From the NCBI GenBank assembly GCA_964612065.1, contig CAZTCD010000006.1:20844-84843 (forward strand): a stretch of DNA of 64,000 nucleotides, in the 5' to 3' direction. Both the position numbers and the translations under genes were made by a program. This document shows positions 24,842 to 32,971 of this stretch, one piece after another. The notes below the pieces were generated by a model that was not told where the DNA came from, did no database searches, and worked only from the letters and a program-made list of their open reading frames with translations. Every line of letters starts with the position of its first letter. The stretch's first letter is position 1. Source of the DNA: JAKFYM01 sp964612065. Lineage in GTDB: Bacteria; Bdellovibrionota; UBA1018; CAIPTA01.

Positions 24842-25888
24842 TCAGGGCCTCGGCTTCGAGCGTAGAATGCAGTGCACGGCTCCGCCTGATCCGGTCAGAT
24901 CGCTTACGTCGATATTCACCACGCGGAACCCAAGTTTCTCATAGAGAGCGGCGGCTTCCCGGTCCTCCGGTATGCCGTAGTTCGGGAGCAGCACATAGCC
25001 ATTGAGAAGGAACGCGTTCGCGTGCGTGCGGTAATCCATGCTGCCGGGGCTGCGAACCGGAATCCGGTGCACCTGGTAGCCCAGGGCCTGGAGGGTGGCG
25101 GCGTTCCGGTTCACGATCTCTCGATTGCGGGGATGATCCACGAAATCGCCCACGATGAAGGTGTGGTCGTTAACCATCTTTGCGAACAGATCGATGTGGA
25201 AGGTGATGTCGTCTACCATTGAGGCGAGCACCACGAGATCGCGGCAGCCAAGATTGGCTTCCATCAGGCGGTTCACCTCTTCTTTGGAGAGCTGGGGGTT
25301 CTGCTGGTAGATTCGGCTGGTGGCGAAACAGCGGCCTTTTCCGTCGGAGATGAAGTTGCCGCCTTCGTAGGCCATGGAAACTTTCCGGTTGCGCAGGCCT
25401 TGGGCGGAGGCGAGGCGCTCCGGCACGAGATCATCGTTGCGCCGGTTGTAGCGGTTATAGGTGAAATCGTTGCTCACGAGCGCTCCGCTGCCGTCGAGGG
25501 AGTAGAAGGGGCCGTAGTCCTGGTACCAGAAGGAGTCGTGGCTGATCACCATTGGCTTGAAGCGGGATTCTGATCCGCCTTTTTGTTTCCAGGAGTTGAG
25601 CAAGGATCTCGCTTCCGATGAGGAGCGCACGAGCACCACGAGATCGGCGCCATTCTCCACGGTGCCCACCAGTTCGCTTTGCATGCGGCGGAAGGTTTCC
25701 GCTGTCATCTGGAGCTCGGTGGCTGGCGCGAATTCCGGAGGTGTGGCGAAGGTTTCTTCGCGCCACTCCCTGGCGGAGGCTTGTGGCGCGCCGAAGAAGA
25801 TGCCTGCGTTTCGGTGGGCGGGATTTTCGGCCGCCTGGGCCGGGTGCAAAGAAAGAAACAGAATACAGAACGAGAGAGTAGCGCGCAT
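24842..25888 (-). CDS. Secreted agmatine deiminase / PPAD-like pentein-fold protein
   Basis: This has 348 residues with a signal peptide ending AQA (residue 19). Pentein signatures are present: WYQDYGPF, YEGGNF, DDITFHIDLF with the active-site His, and the catalytic Cys in GSGGAVHC near the C-terminus. Most agmatine deiminases are cytosolic, so an exported form is notable and more like peptidylarginine deiminase family members, which convert arginine or agmatine groups to citrulline or carbamoyl products. Substrate cannot be told from sequence. Confidence 0.85.
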   Translation of the reverse strand: MRATLSFCILFLSLHPAQAAENPAHRNAGIFFGAPQASAREWREETFATPPEFAPATELQMTAETFRRMQSELVGTVENGADLVVLVRSSSEARSLLNSWKQKGGSESRFKPMVISHDSFWYQDYGPFYSLDGSGALVSNDFTYNRYNRRNDDLVPERLASAQGLRNRKVSMAYEGGNFISDGKGRCFATSRIYQQNPQLSKEEVNRLMEANLGCRDLVVLASMVDDITFHIDLFAKMVNDHTFIVGDFVDHPRNREIVNRNAATLQALGYQVHRIPVRSPGSMDYRTHANAFLLNGYVLLPNYGIPEDREAAALYEKLGFRVVNIDVSDLTGSGGAVHCILRSKPRP

Positions 25889-25999
25889 ATCGCCTCCTTG
25901 CGTGTTTCGCGTGAGGAAATCGTTTCACGAAACAAGAGAGGGCGATAGAGAGTGGAGAAAGGCGTCAGCGTTGGTAAGAATTTCTCAGGCGATCACCCG

Positions 26000-27082
26000 C
26001 TACCGTGTGCTGGTTTTTTCGGCCCGGTTCGCGTCGCTGAAATGAAAGATCGCGAACGAGGCCAGCCAGTGCGTGCCTCCATAGCCGGAATCAAACATCA
26101 GCGTGATCCCCTTTTGGGCATGGGCCTCCGCGCTTTCGAGGAGTAGTTTTCTCCGCGGGGAGTTTTTCGCCAAGGTAAGCGCCACGGCTTTCATCGAGGC
26201 TGCCTTCTGGAACATCAGGCCGATCTGGTGGCCGAGGAACGGATCCTTGATGTCGTTGGGCACCACGGGCGTGAGGATCGGATTTCCCTTTTTGATATGG
26301 CCGAGCATGGCCGCCTCCCATTTGCCATAGGCCTTGGCATCGAGCACACGGCGCATGAGATCCGCTTCGATGAAGCAGGGAGAGATGAAATCGTAGGGGC
26401 CTGGTTCGAATTCCACCGGGCAGTGCTTATCATTCAGAAAAAAATCTTTCGCGCGGGCCCGGATTTTCTCCTTCAGGGCCTGGTGCCCTGAGCTGTCCGC
26501 GTAATCGAGCAAATGCATCATGGCATAGGCGGTATTGTCGTGGGTGCCCACCCGGTTGGGGCGGTTCAAGCGGTCGAGGCTGGCAAGGTATCGCTCCACG
26601 AAAAGATCGGCGATCGGCTGAAGGGTGGCTCTCCATTCCATGGCTTTGGGATGCTGGAAGGAATCGAGCTCTTCCAGGAGGCGGAAGAACCAACCGTAGC
26701 CATAGGGATTTTCGAATCCTTCCTTGGTGCGGAGAAACTTCAGCTCGCCCTCGATGTTTTCTTTGGTCAGGTGGCGCGAAAGGGTTTCTTCAATCTTGCC
26801 CGCGAGTTCCATCCCGGGGAAGGTTTTCCACACACGCAGCATGGCCCAATGGCCGTGCACAGCGGAGTGCCAATCGTAGCAGCCGTAAAAAGCGGGATGC
26901 CTTTCCTTGGGATCGATTTTGCCCTCAAAGCGCTCCCAATAGTTGGGGAGCACGGTATCCACGCAGTGAAGAGAAAGCTCCACGAAGCCGGATGCCATCT
27001 CTTTTCCCCATTGGGCTGGAGGAGCGGCAGCATAGGTGGACGCAGATAAGAGTACGGATAAGAGAATGGAAGAAAAGCTCAT
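26000..27082 (-). CDS. Secreted DUF2891 family protein
   Basis: This has 360 residues with a signal peptide ending YAAA. The strongly conserved DUF2891 motif HPAFYGCYDWHSAVHGHW is at residues about 62-79. The remainder is rich in aromatic residues and helices as in alpha/alpha-toroid glycoside-processing enzymes, but the biochemical function of DUF2891 is unknown. Here it is exported, whereas many homologues are cytosolic. It stands alone between divergent or convergent neighbours. Confidence 0.85.
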   Translation of the reverse strand: MSFSSILLSVLLSASTYAAAPPAQWGKEMASGFVELSLHCVDTVLPNYWERFEGKIDPKERHPAFYGCYDWHSAVHGHWAMLRVWKTFPGMELAGKIEETLSRHLTKENIEGELKFLRTKEGFENPYGYGWFFRLLEELDSFQHPKAMEWRATLQPIADLFVERYLASLDRLNRPNRVGTHDNTAYAMMHLLDYADSSGHQALKEKIRARAKDFFLNDKHCPVEFEPGPYDFISPCFIEADLMRRVLDAKAYGKWEAAMLGHIKKGNPILTPVVPNDIKDPFLGHQIGLMFQKAASMKAVALTLAKNSPRRKLLLESAEAHAQKGITLMFDSGYGGTHWLASFAIFHFSDANRAEKTSTR

Positions 27083-27145
27083 AGGCAGGGATTTTGAACC
27101 ATCCCTGCCTGCAAATCAATTTTCGCCTGAGTTGCCGGATTACGC

Positions 27146-27379
27146 CTATTTGATCACGCCGCCGAGCAGGTAACCCATACCGCCACCGGCAATCGCGCCA
27201 ATCGTGGCTCCCATGGCTCGATCGCCTCTGCTGGAGAGCGTGTGGCCGAGGTAAGCTCCGATGCCGGCGCCACCGATCACCATCAGCCCTTTTGCCAGCT
27301 TGTCATCGGCGCATCCGCTGGTGAACAGGAGGCTGCCAGTGATGAGAGAGAGCGCTAAAAAACGGCTTATATTCTTCAT
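27146..27379 (-). CDS. Glycine-zipper lipoprotein
   Basis: This has 77 residues. The signal peptide ends TSGC, so the Cys at residue 24 is the probable lipidation site. The mature part is a glycine-zipper hairpin (GGAGIGAYLGHTL, GATIGAIAGGGMGYLLGG), two short membrane-active helices typical of outer-membrane lipoproteins in the SlyB/OmpA-like group. Likely an envelope-integrity protein. Confidence 0.85.
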   Translation of the reverse strand: MKNISRFLALSLITGSLLFTSGCADDKLAKGLMVIGGAGIGAYLGHTLSSRGDRAMGATIGAIAGGGMGYLLGGVIK

Positions 27380-27496
27380 TTATTCTCCTGAAAGCAGCCT
27401 CCCGAGCCGCATTCCCTATTTTATCAGGGGAAGAGGCCGCAACAAGATGTCTCCTGGGAGATACACCCCGGAAATCCCTCCAGATTTCAGAGAAGC

Positions 27497-28567
27497 ATGG
27501 CGATATCTAAGAGGAAGAGGAGGGGGATTTTGCGCCCTGGAGCAGCCATAGTATCGCTGATATGCCTCACGTGGATGCAGGCGGGCCTTTCTGTGTCCTT
27601 CGCGGGCGCGGCTCCCGCTCTCGATCTTAATCAGGTGGAAGCGCAAGAAGTGGCGGCAAAAGCGAATGCCATGGGCGCCGATCAGAGCCTCCAGGCCTCC
27701 ACCACGAAAGCGATGCAGGCCCTCATCCAATTCAGTGATTCCGATCTCACCGGCGCGGTGAAGAGCGCTTACCATGCCTATGGCTCATTCAAGACCGCGG
27801 AAGATCTCGACAGGGTTCGCAAACGGAATATCCTCACCAAGGCGGGGATGGGCTCGGATGGCTCCGTGAGCGTAAGCGAGGAAGACGCGGCCTTTCTCGC
27901 CTCCCGCACTTCCTATCGAAGGGTGGACGCTTCCTTCCTCGCCCAAGGGGAGGCTTCCAAAATCGCCGATGAATTCGAGAAGAAAACAGGCATCAAGCGC
28001 AAGGATTTTCTCGATCAACTGGCCGGGGTTTCCGAGGCGAAGCTTTTTGTCAGCGATCCCAAGCTCGCGGAAAAGGTGAGCTCGGATTTCAATTCCTTCG
28101 TGGAAAAAATCCCGAATGCGGAGTTCAAGGCGAAGGTGAAAAGCGCCGTAGCTCTGATCCCTGATCTCACCAAGAGCCAGCTTCTGATGCAGGCCGTGCA
28201 GAAGGCCGTACAGATCGCTTCGAAAACCATGCCTTCCGCCTCGGATCTTCAGCTGGCCGAAAACGTGCGAGTGGGCCCTCCGGCGGAGAAAAAGGTGGAA
28301 GAGGTGAGAGCGCCCGCGGGAGTTGCGGCAGCCCCGGAGGCCGCGCCAGAGGAGAAAGAAGAAAAAGAAGCAAAGGACGAGGAGCTGGAGATCGCGCCCA
28401 GGGTGAATCTCACTTCCGACCAAATGGCCCGCAGCTACGGGCGGGAAACCGGCGATCCCGTGCTGGGAAGCGTGGTGCGGGCGGCGATGGGCGAGGCCAG
28501 AGACGAAGAGACGATTTTCCGGATCGTTACCAAGCGTTACCGCATCCTAACGCCGCAGCTCCAATAG
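27497..28567 (+). CDS. Secreted protein of unknown function, paralogue of the gene at 2973
   Basis: This has 356 residues with a basic N-region and signal peptide (cleavage about residue 38, FAGA). It has a helical N-terminal block, a central block around FEKKTG (residues about 141-235), a Pro/Ala/Glu/Lys-rich linker (residues about 268-300), and a C-terminal block ending IFRIVTKRYRILTPQLQ. All three blocks match the protein at 2973-4133 by eye. The C-terminal basic RYR motif at the very end is shared by both and could be a sorting or partner-binding tag. No enzyme motif. Function unknown. Confidence 0.75.
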   Translation: MAISKRKRRGILRPGAAIVSLICLTWMQAGLSVSFAGAAPALDLNQVEAQEVAAKANAMGADQSLQASTTKAMQALIQFSDSDLTGAVKSAYHAYGSFKTAEDLDRVRKRNILTKAGMGSDGSVSVSEEDAAFLASRTSYRRVDASFLAQGEASKIADEFEKKTGIKRKDFLDQLAGVSEAKLFVSDPKLAEKVSSDFNSFVEKIPNAEFKAKVKSAVALIPDLTKSQLLMQAVQKAVQIASKTMPSASDLQLAENVRVGPPAEKKVEEVRAPAGVAAAPEAAPEEKEEKEAKDEELEIAPRVNLTSDQMARSYGRETGDPVLGSVVRAAMGEARDEETIFRIVTKRYRILTPQLQ

Positions 28568-28568
28568 G

Positions 28569-28940
28569 CTATTTCCACTTCGAAGCGTCTTTGCAGTCCG
28601 CGGTCGCCAATTTTCCCTTGGTTTGCTCTGCCTCGAATCTTCCGCCGGCGCAGTTGCCGAGCTTCTCTCCCCAGGATTGGCCGTCGGCGGGTTGTTTGAA
28701 TTTCTCCGGCATCTCTTTATCCAGATCCGTAATGCAGGTGCTTAGCGCGGCGGTGGCGGCCTTTTTGCAGCTCTCTTCTGTGCCTTGAAAGCACTTTCGA
28801 AAATAGGCTTTCTCTCCGCAGAAAGAGGCGGGCAAGCCAGCCTTGAAGGCTTCCAGAAATTTCGTCTTGGTAACCATGATCGTGGTTTCCGCAGCGAAAG
28901 AGGGAGAGGAAAGAAGCAAAGCGGCAATTAGAAATCTCAT
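28569..28940 (-). CDS. Small secreted cysteine-containing protein
   Basis: This has 123 residues from the Met at 28940 (RFLIAALLLSSPSFAAET signal); a longer frame adds eight residues before the signal. Six Cys (SFCGE, RKCFQ, ESCKK, STCIT, GNCAG, ADCKD) imply up to three disulfides. The mature domain is helical and lysine-rich. It converges on the secreted paralogue gene with a one-base gap. Function unknown. Confidence 0.7.
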   Translation of the reverse strand: MRFLIAALLLSSPSFAAETTIMVTKTKFLEAFKAGLPASFCGEKAYFRKCFQGTEESCKKAATAALSTCITDLDKEMPEKFKQPADGQSWGEKLGNCAGGRFEAEQTKGKLATADCKDASKWK

Positions 28941-29062
28941 GCTCTCAGGATAACGCGGCTGCAAAAGGGTTCAATCCGGAAAATTGTCTTCTTAAGGATA
29001 TTTGACGGAATCTTTCCCCTTCTTTCGTTCCGCTCGCTCCGGTTTGATGGTATCGAAACCGG

Positions 29063-29533
29063 ATGAAACTAATTCCTTCGATTCTTGTGATGGCTCTTCT
29101 TGCTTCCACTTCCGCTTTCGGGGCTGACCGTATACCGCTCCGGATTAAGGCGGAGTTCACCCGCTTGCGCGCTCTCGTGGAGAAGCTTGAACCCGAATTC
29201 GTGGTAGGCGGCTACCTGAAGGGCAAGAAATATGGCGACCACGAGCTTCTTTGGAAGCTGGCCGGCGAACCAGGCGAAGCCGAAGTGATCCGCATTTTTC
29301 GAGATAAGGAAGGAATGAAGAGCTTTGAAATCACCTTCCACCATAACGATCATATCGTTAAGGGGCGTGAGGTGATCCGGCGTTTCGTGGGCCCCGGCAT
29401 TTCCGGCTGGCGCAACGATACCATCGATTCCCAAACGCTCGAGTACCTGGGCTCGCAGGGAGCCAGGCGTCCTATGCTCGATAGCCGGGATAGAGAGATC
29501 CTGAAGCAATGGGATATCGAGCTTTTCGAGTGA
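29063..29533 (+). CDS. Secreted protein of unknown function
   Basis: This has 156 residues with a signal peptide ending AFGA. The mature part has no cysteines and mixed alpha/beta character (EFVVGGYLKGKKYGDHELLWKL, EITFHHNDHIVKGREVIRRFVG). It is not recognised as a known family. It precedes the SET-domain gene by 22 bases in the same direction. Confidence 0.65.
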   Translation: MKLIPSILVMALLASTSAFGADRIPLRIKAEFTRLRALVEKLEPEFVVGGYLKGKKYGDHELLWKLAGEPGEAEVIRIFRDKEGMKSFEITFHHNDHIVKGREVIRRFVGPGISGWRNDTIDSQTLEYLGSQGARRPMLDSRDREILKQWDIELFE

Positions 29534-29555
29534 AAGCGCCGTTAAGCTGAGCAAA

Positions 29556-30005
29556 ATGGCGAAATCCAAATCGAAGCAGAAATCGAAAAAGGCGGAGCAC
29601 TATCCCACCTATGTGCAAAAGGTGAAGGGAAAGGGCTGGGGAGCGTTTTGTCCCAGAAAAATCCCTAAAGGCACGGTGTTCGATGTGACCACGCTTCTCG
29701 TGCTCACGGCAAAAGAAGCGAAGCTGATGTCGGGCTCTTCGCTCGAACCCTATTGGTATGAGTTCGGCACCAAGGGGAGGGCGATCGCTCTCGGCCTGGG
29801 TTCCATCATGAACCACTCCGACAAACCCAACTGCAGCTATCATTTCTCGAAGAAGCGCCGCACCCTCCGGTTCTTCGCGCTCCAGGACATTCCGCCTAAC
29901 GAGGAGCTCACCCACGACTACGGCTGGACTTCGGCCGCCTATAAGGCCTATGGGATCATCCGTCATCAGGAGCCGAAGAAGAAGAAGCGCCGCAAGCGGC
30001 GCTGA
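29556..30005 (+). CDS. Bacterial SET-domain protein (putative lysine methyltransferase)
   Basis: This has 149 residues, nearly all SET domain. The hallmark motifs are KGKGWGAF near residue 25, GSIMNHSDKPNCSY (the NHS SAM-binding motif) near 85, and the post-SET-like EELTHDYGW near 120. Both ends are extremely basic (KSKSKQKSKK at the N-terminus, KKKKRRKRR at the C-terminus), suggesting binding to nucleic acid or ribosomes. SET proteins methylate lysines using SAM; in bacteria, targets include ribosomal and chromatin-like proteins. No substrate is evident from context. Confidence 0.85.
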   Translation: MAKSKSKQKSKKAEHYPTYVQKVKGKGWGAFCPRKIPKGTVFDVTTLLVLTAKEAKLMSGSSLEPYWYEFGTKGRAIALGLGSIMNHSDKPNCSYHFSKKRRTLRFFALQDIPPNEELTHDYGWTSAAYKAYGIIRHQEPKKKKRRKRR

Positions 30006-30063
30006 ATTTATTGAGGTCCGGCGCCGGAGTGGATAGTTTGGATTTGCTCTATAGAGGAATGAG

Positions 30064-31329
30064 ATGAAAGAGCTAATCACCGTTGCCATTCAGTGGCTCG
30101 AACAACACGATCTAACGAGCACCTCATTGATTCTTCTCCTTTTCCTCGTACCCAGGATTTTGAATCGCTTTGGGATTCCTCTGGCTGTGGGTGCCTTCGC
30201 GATAGGAATGGTTTTCTCCCTGGAGGCGAGCTACTTTCAGGCCGAGCAGGTGGTTCCCACATTCGCGTTTCTTGGTATCGTGTCTCTCTTTGCATTTGCT
30301 GGCCTGGAGGTGGATCTTGACGAGCTTAAAGCCCGCTCCAAAATGCTTGGCACTCTCATGGTGCTCCGGCTTTTGCTGATCCTTGGTGCCGCGTGGTTGG
30401 TGGGCAATATACTTCAGATCGGCCCTGCGGCTTCGATTCTGTTCGCGCTCGCGGTGGTAACCCCATCCGCCGGCTTTATTCTCGATTCTCTGCAGGAATT
30501 GAAAATTGCGCCGGAACAGAAAGATCTGATCAAGGTTACAGCGATTTCCAGCGAGCTGATTGCGCTAGGGGCCCTCGTGCTGGCTCAGGCCAAGAGCCCG
30601 CTTTTAGGTGTAATCTCGCTCTCTGCAATTCTCGTGATTGCATTGTTTTTACCCAAGGTTTTTCGTTTGTTCGCCACGGGTGCCAGCAAGGTATCGAGCG
30701 GAGCCGATTTCACCTTCCTTTTGCTGCTCGCCGTTCTTCTCGGCACCATCACGAAGAAAATGGGTGCTTACTATCTGGTGGGCGCGTTCATCGTTGGGTT
30801 TGCGCTTCGTCTTTATCAGAGAAGCGAGCGATCGGGTTCTTCGCACGAGCTGATGTCGGCCGTGCGCTATTTTTCCGCTTTTTTCATGCCTTTCTATTTT
30901 TTCTATGCGGGGATCAAAACCGGTTTTTCCGTATTCACGGGAAGCGGAATTCTGATCGGCGTATTGCTCGCTCTTGTGATTGCGCCTTTTAGATTGTTCG
31001 TGAGCTTCGCTCACCGGAAGTTTATTTTGAAAGAGGCTTCGCCCGAAGCTTTTACGGTTTCCACGAGCCTGCTTCCCACGCTTGTCTTCGGGCTGGTACT
31101 GATTGATATACTCGAAGATTCTTATCAGATCCCGCAGGAGCTGATTGCGGGCCTCACCGTTTATACTTTACTGGTAACCACGCTGCCGCCGCTCATCTTG
31201 CGCTACACACTAAAGAGCAGTGCATATGCTGAAATTGCCGAAACGGACTCTCCCATGGAGTTTCCGCTGGAGCATGGCTGGGGAATGGGACGGGGGCGAG
31301 TGATGACCGAGAAGGATCCGCGAGATTGA
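30064..31329 (+). CDS. Cation:proton antiporter, CPA2 (Kef-type) family
   Basis: This 421-residue polytopic inner-membrane protein has about 12 hydrophobic segments. ILNRFGIPLAVGAFAIGMVF, FAFAGLEVDLDEL and the re-entrant AVVTPSAGFILDSL region match Na+/H+ or K+/H+ exchangers. No TrkA-N or other cytosolic regulatory domain follows, so it is the short form. AGAGGA precedes the ATG. The stop TGA directly abuts the stop of the convergent regulator gene (TGATCA). Confidence 0.88.
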   Translation: MKELITVAIQWLEQHDLTSTSLILLLFLVPRILNRFGIPLAVGAFAIGMVFSLEASYFQAEQVVPTFAFLGIVSLFAFAGLEVDLDELKARSKMLGTLMVLRLLLILGAAWLVGNILQIGPAASILFALAVVTPSAGFILDSLQELKIAPEQKDLIKVTAISSELIALGALVLAQAKSPLLGVISLSAILVIALFLPKVFRLFATGASKVSSGADFTFLLLLAVLLGTITKKMGAYYLVGAFIVGFALRLYQRSERSGSSHELMSAVRYFSAFFMPFYFFYAGIKTGFSVFTGSGILIGVLLALVIAPFRLFVSFAHRKFILKEASPEAFTVSTSLLPTLVFGLVLIDILEDSYQIPQELIAGLTVYTLLVTTLPPLILRYTLKSSAYAEIAETDSPMEFPLEHGWGMGRGRVMTEKDPRD

Positions 31330-32298
31330 TCAGTCCTTCTTGAAGTTCGCAGCGTCGATCAGGGAGTTCACCAGCACGAGCACCTTTTCCTTCGGGCCGC
31401 TGTCTTCCGAGCCCAGGGCATGGATCGCCCGGTTGAACTCCCGGAAAAGAGTGAGCGCCCTTTCGTGCCCTTCTCGGCTCAGGCTGAAAACGCTGAAGCC
31501 GATCAGGGATCCCTGAAGAGGTTTCTCCGGAAGCCGCTCCACGGATTTCGCTGTTTCGGAAAGCCAGTGCAGGATCATGTTCCGCATGCGGAGCTTGTCG
31601 GCGCGGTAGTCGATGGCGATCTCGATCGATTGGTATTTGCCGTTCTTTTTCTCCACCATGCCTGCAGCTTCGAGCTCGGATAGAGCCGAAGCCACCGCTT
31701 TCGGGCTGAGCCCGGAGGCGTGGGAGAGTATCTCCACTTCGTGTTTCGGGCTGCTCTGGTACTCCTGAAGCAGGAGCGCTTCCATAAGCGAGTCGAGGTA
31801 AGGCATGGAATAGGCGAGCTCCCGCTGATGCCTGAAGATCGAATATTCTTTGGCCAGCGAAGGCACTTTCGACAGCTCCACCAACGGTTCCAGAAAGCTC
31901 AGAAGATTCACGCCTGAGCGAAGGAGAAGATACACATCAAGAAAAGTGGGCTCTGCCTTGCCGCTCAGCCAGCGTGAGATCTTGGAGCGATCGAGGCGGG
32001 TGGATTTGGAAACCAGGCCGATGGGTTTCCCGGCGAGCAGCGTTTTTGTGAGAGGCCCTGTGGCCCGAAGATCGCCTTTATAGCCCAGGTAGAGCTCCAC
32101 CTGTTCGCGCAGCGGGAGCTTGCGCACCTCACAGACCGAAACAAAGTCGCTCCAGAGCAGGCGCCTCTCGCTTTTCTCCCAGCGAGCCACCTGATTGAAG
32201 GAATAGCCAAGCTTCGCGCTCAGGGCGGAAGAGGACAAACGCCCTCGAAGGGTACGTAAGAGATCCGCCTGAATTTTCTGTAAGTTAGCCGCGGCCAT
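31330..32298 (-). CDS. TIGR02147 / DUF4423 family regulator
   Basis: This has 322 residues. An N-terminal helix-turn-helix-like segment (LSAKLGYSFNQVARWEKSERRLLWSDFVSVC) is followed by the DUF4423-type region with SGLSPKAVASALSELEAAGMVEKKNGKY, a winged-helix unit, and a helical C-terminus. This architecture is characteristic of TIGR02147 proteins, strongly expanded in Bdellovibrio-like bacteria and Fibrobacteres. Probably a transcriptional regulator; targets unknown. It is one of the better taxonomic clues in this window. Confidence 0.78.
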   Translation of the reverse strand: MAAANLQKIQADLLRTLRGRLSSSALSAKLGYSFNQVARWEKSERRLLWSDFVSVCEVRKLPLREQVELYLGYKGDLRATGPLTKTLLAGKPIGLVSKSTRLDRSKISRWLSGKAEPTFLDVYLLLRSGVNLLSFLEPLVELSKVPSLAKEYSIFRHQRELAYSMPYLDSLMEALLLQEYQSSPKHEVEILSHASGLSPKAVASALSELEAAGMVEKKNGKYQSIEIAIDYRADKLRMRNMILHWLSETAKSVERLPEKPLQGSLIGFSVFSLSREGHERALTLFREFNRAIHALGSEDSGPKEKVLVLVNSLIDAANFKKD

Positions 32299-32411
32299 TG
32301 GAAATTATTTTAACCAAAATTGCTTACGGGTGTGCAATTTCGGAAGGGAAACAAGGGGGGAGCCTTTACCTTTCTTGCCTACTTATGACTTGCTGAGTTA
32401 ATCCACAGTGC

Positions 32412-32957
32412 ATGACCCTGAATGTCCACGATACGGGGACCCAGGAAGCTACCGCCGGGGGGCTGGTAGTTTTCTCCGTACGTGGACATACCTGTACCTT
32501 GCCGAACGCCCACTGGTACGCGGGCGCTTTGCAGTCACTACGGCCTCCTCATTCACCCTTAGGGGGGGAAGAACCCCAGGTGCTTTGGCTCCTGGAGGAG
32601 AATGAGGAAGCGGCGCGAGTTCTAGGGGAGCTTGCGCCGGGCGTTGCTCTGGTGGGAATCGAGACCCTGAATTCCCAGCGCCCAGTCGTAGTTGTATCCG
32701 GACCTTCGGCAAGGTGCAGGGCCCTTTTATCCTCGGCTCGGGCGGCGGAAGCCCTGAGTATCATCCTTGAATCCAGCGCCACACAGGCTGTTGCTCCTTC
32801 GGACGAGGGCGAGATCCTGATTTTGGGCGGCGGGCCCGGCGAAGCCGCTTGTTTGGCGGGAATCATTTGCTCGCTTTGGCGTTTGTCAAAAAGCAAAAGG
32901 AGAGCCGATGTGCTGGAGGCGCTGCTGGAGTTGGCGCATACCTCTTCCCGTACCTAA
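32412..32957 (+). CDS. Hypothetical protein
   Basis: This has 181 residues and no signal peptide. Alternating hydrophobic strands (VLWLLEENEEAARVLGEL, VALVGIETL, EILILGGGPGEAACLAGIICSL) suggest a small alpha/beta fold. No family is recognised, and the region has a slightly atypical run of Pro, Gly and Thr codons at the start. It converges on the hybrid kinase gene. Confidence 0.5.
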   Translation: MTLNVHDTGTQEATAGGLVVFSVRGHTCTLPNAHWYAGALQSLRPPHSPLGGEEPQVLWLLEENEEAARVLGELAPGVALVGIETLNSQRPVVVVSGPSARCRALLSSARAAEALSIILESSATQAVAPSDEGEILILGGGPGEAACLAGIICSLWRLSKSKRRADVLEALLELAHTSSRT

Positions 32958-32971
32958 TGCTGCTAATGCGC

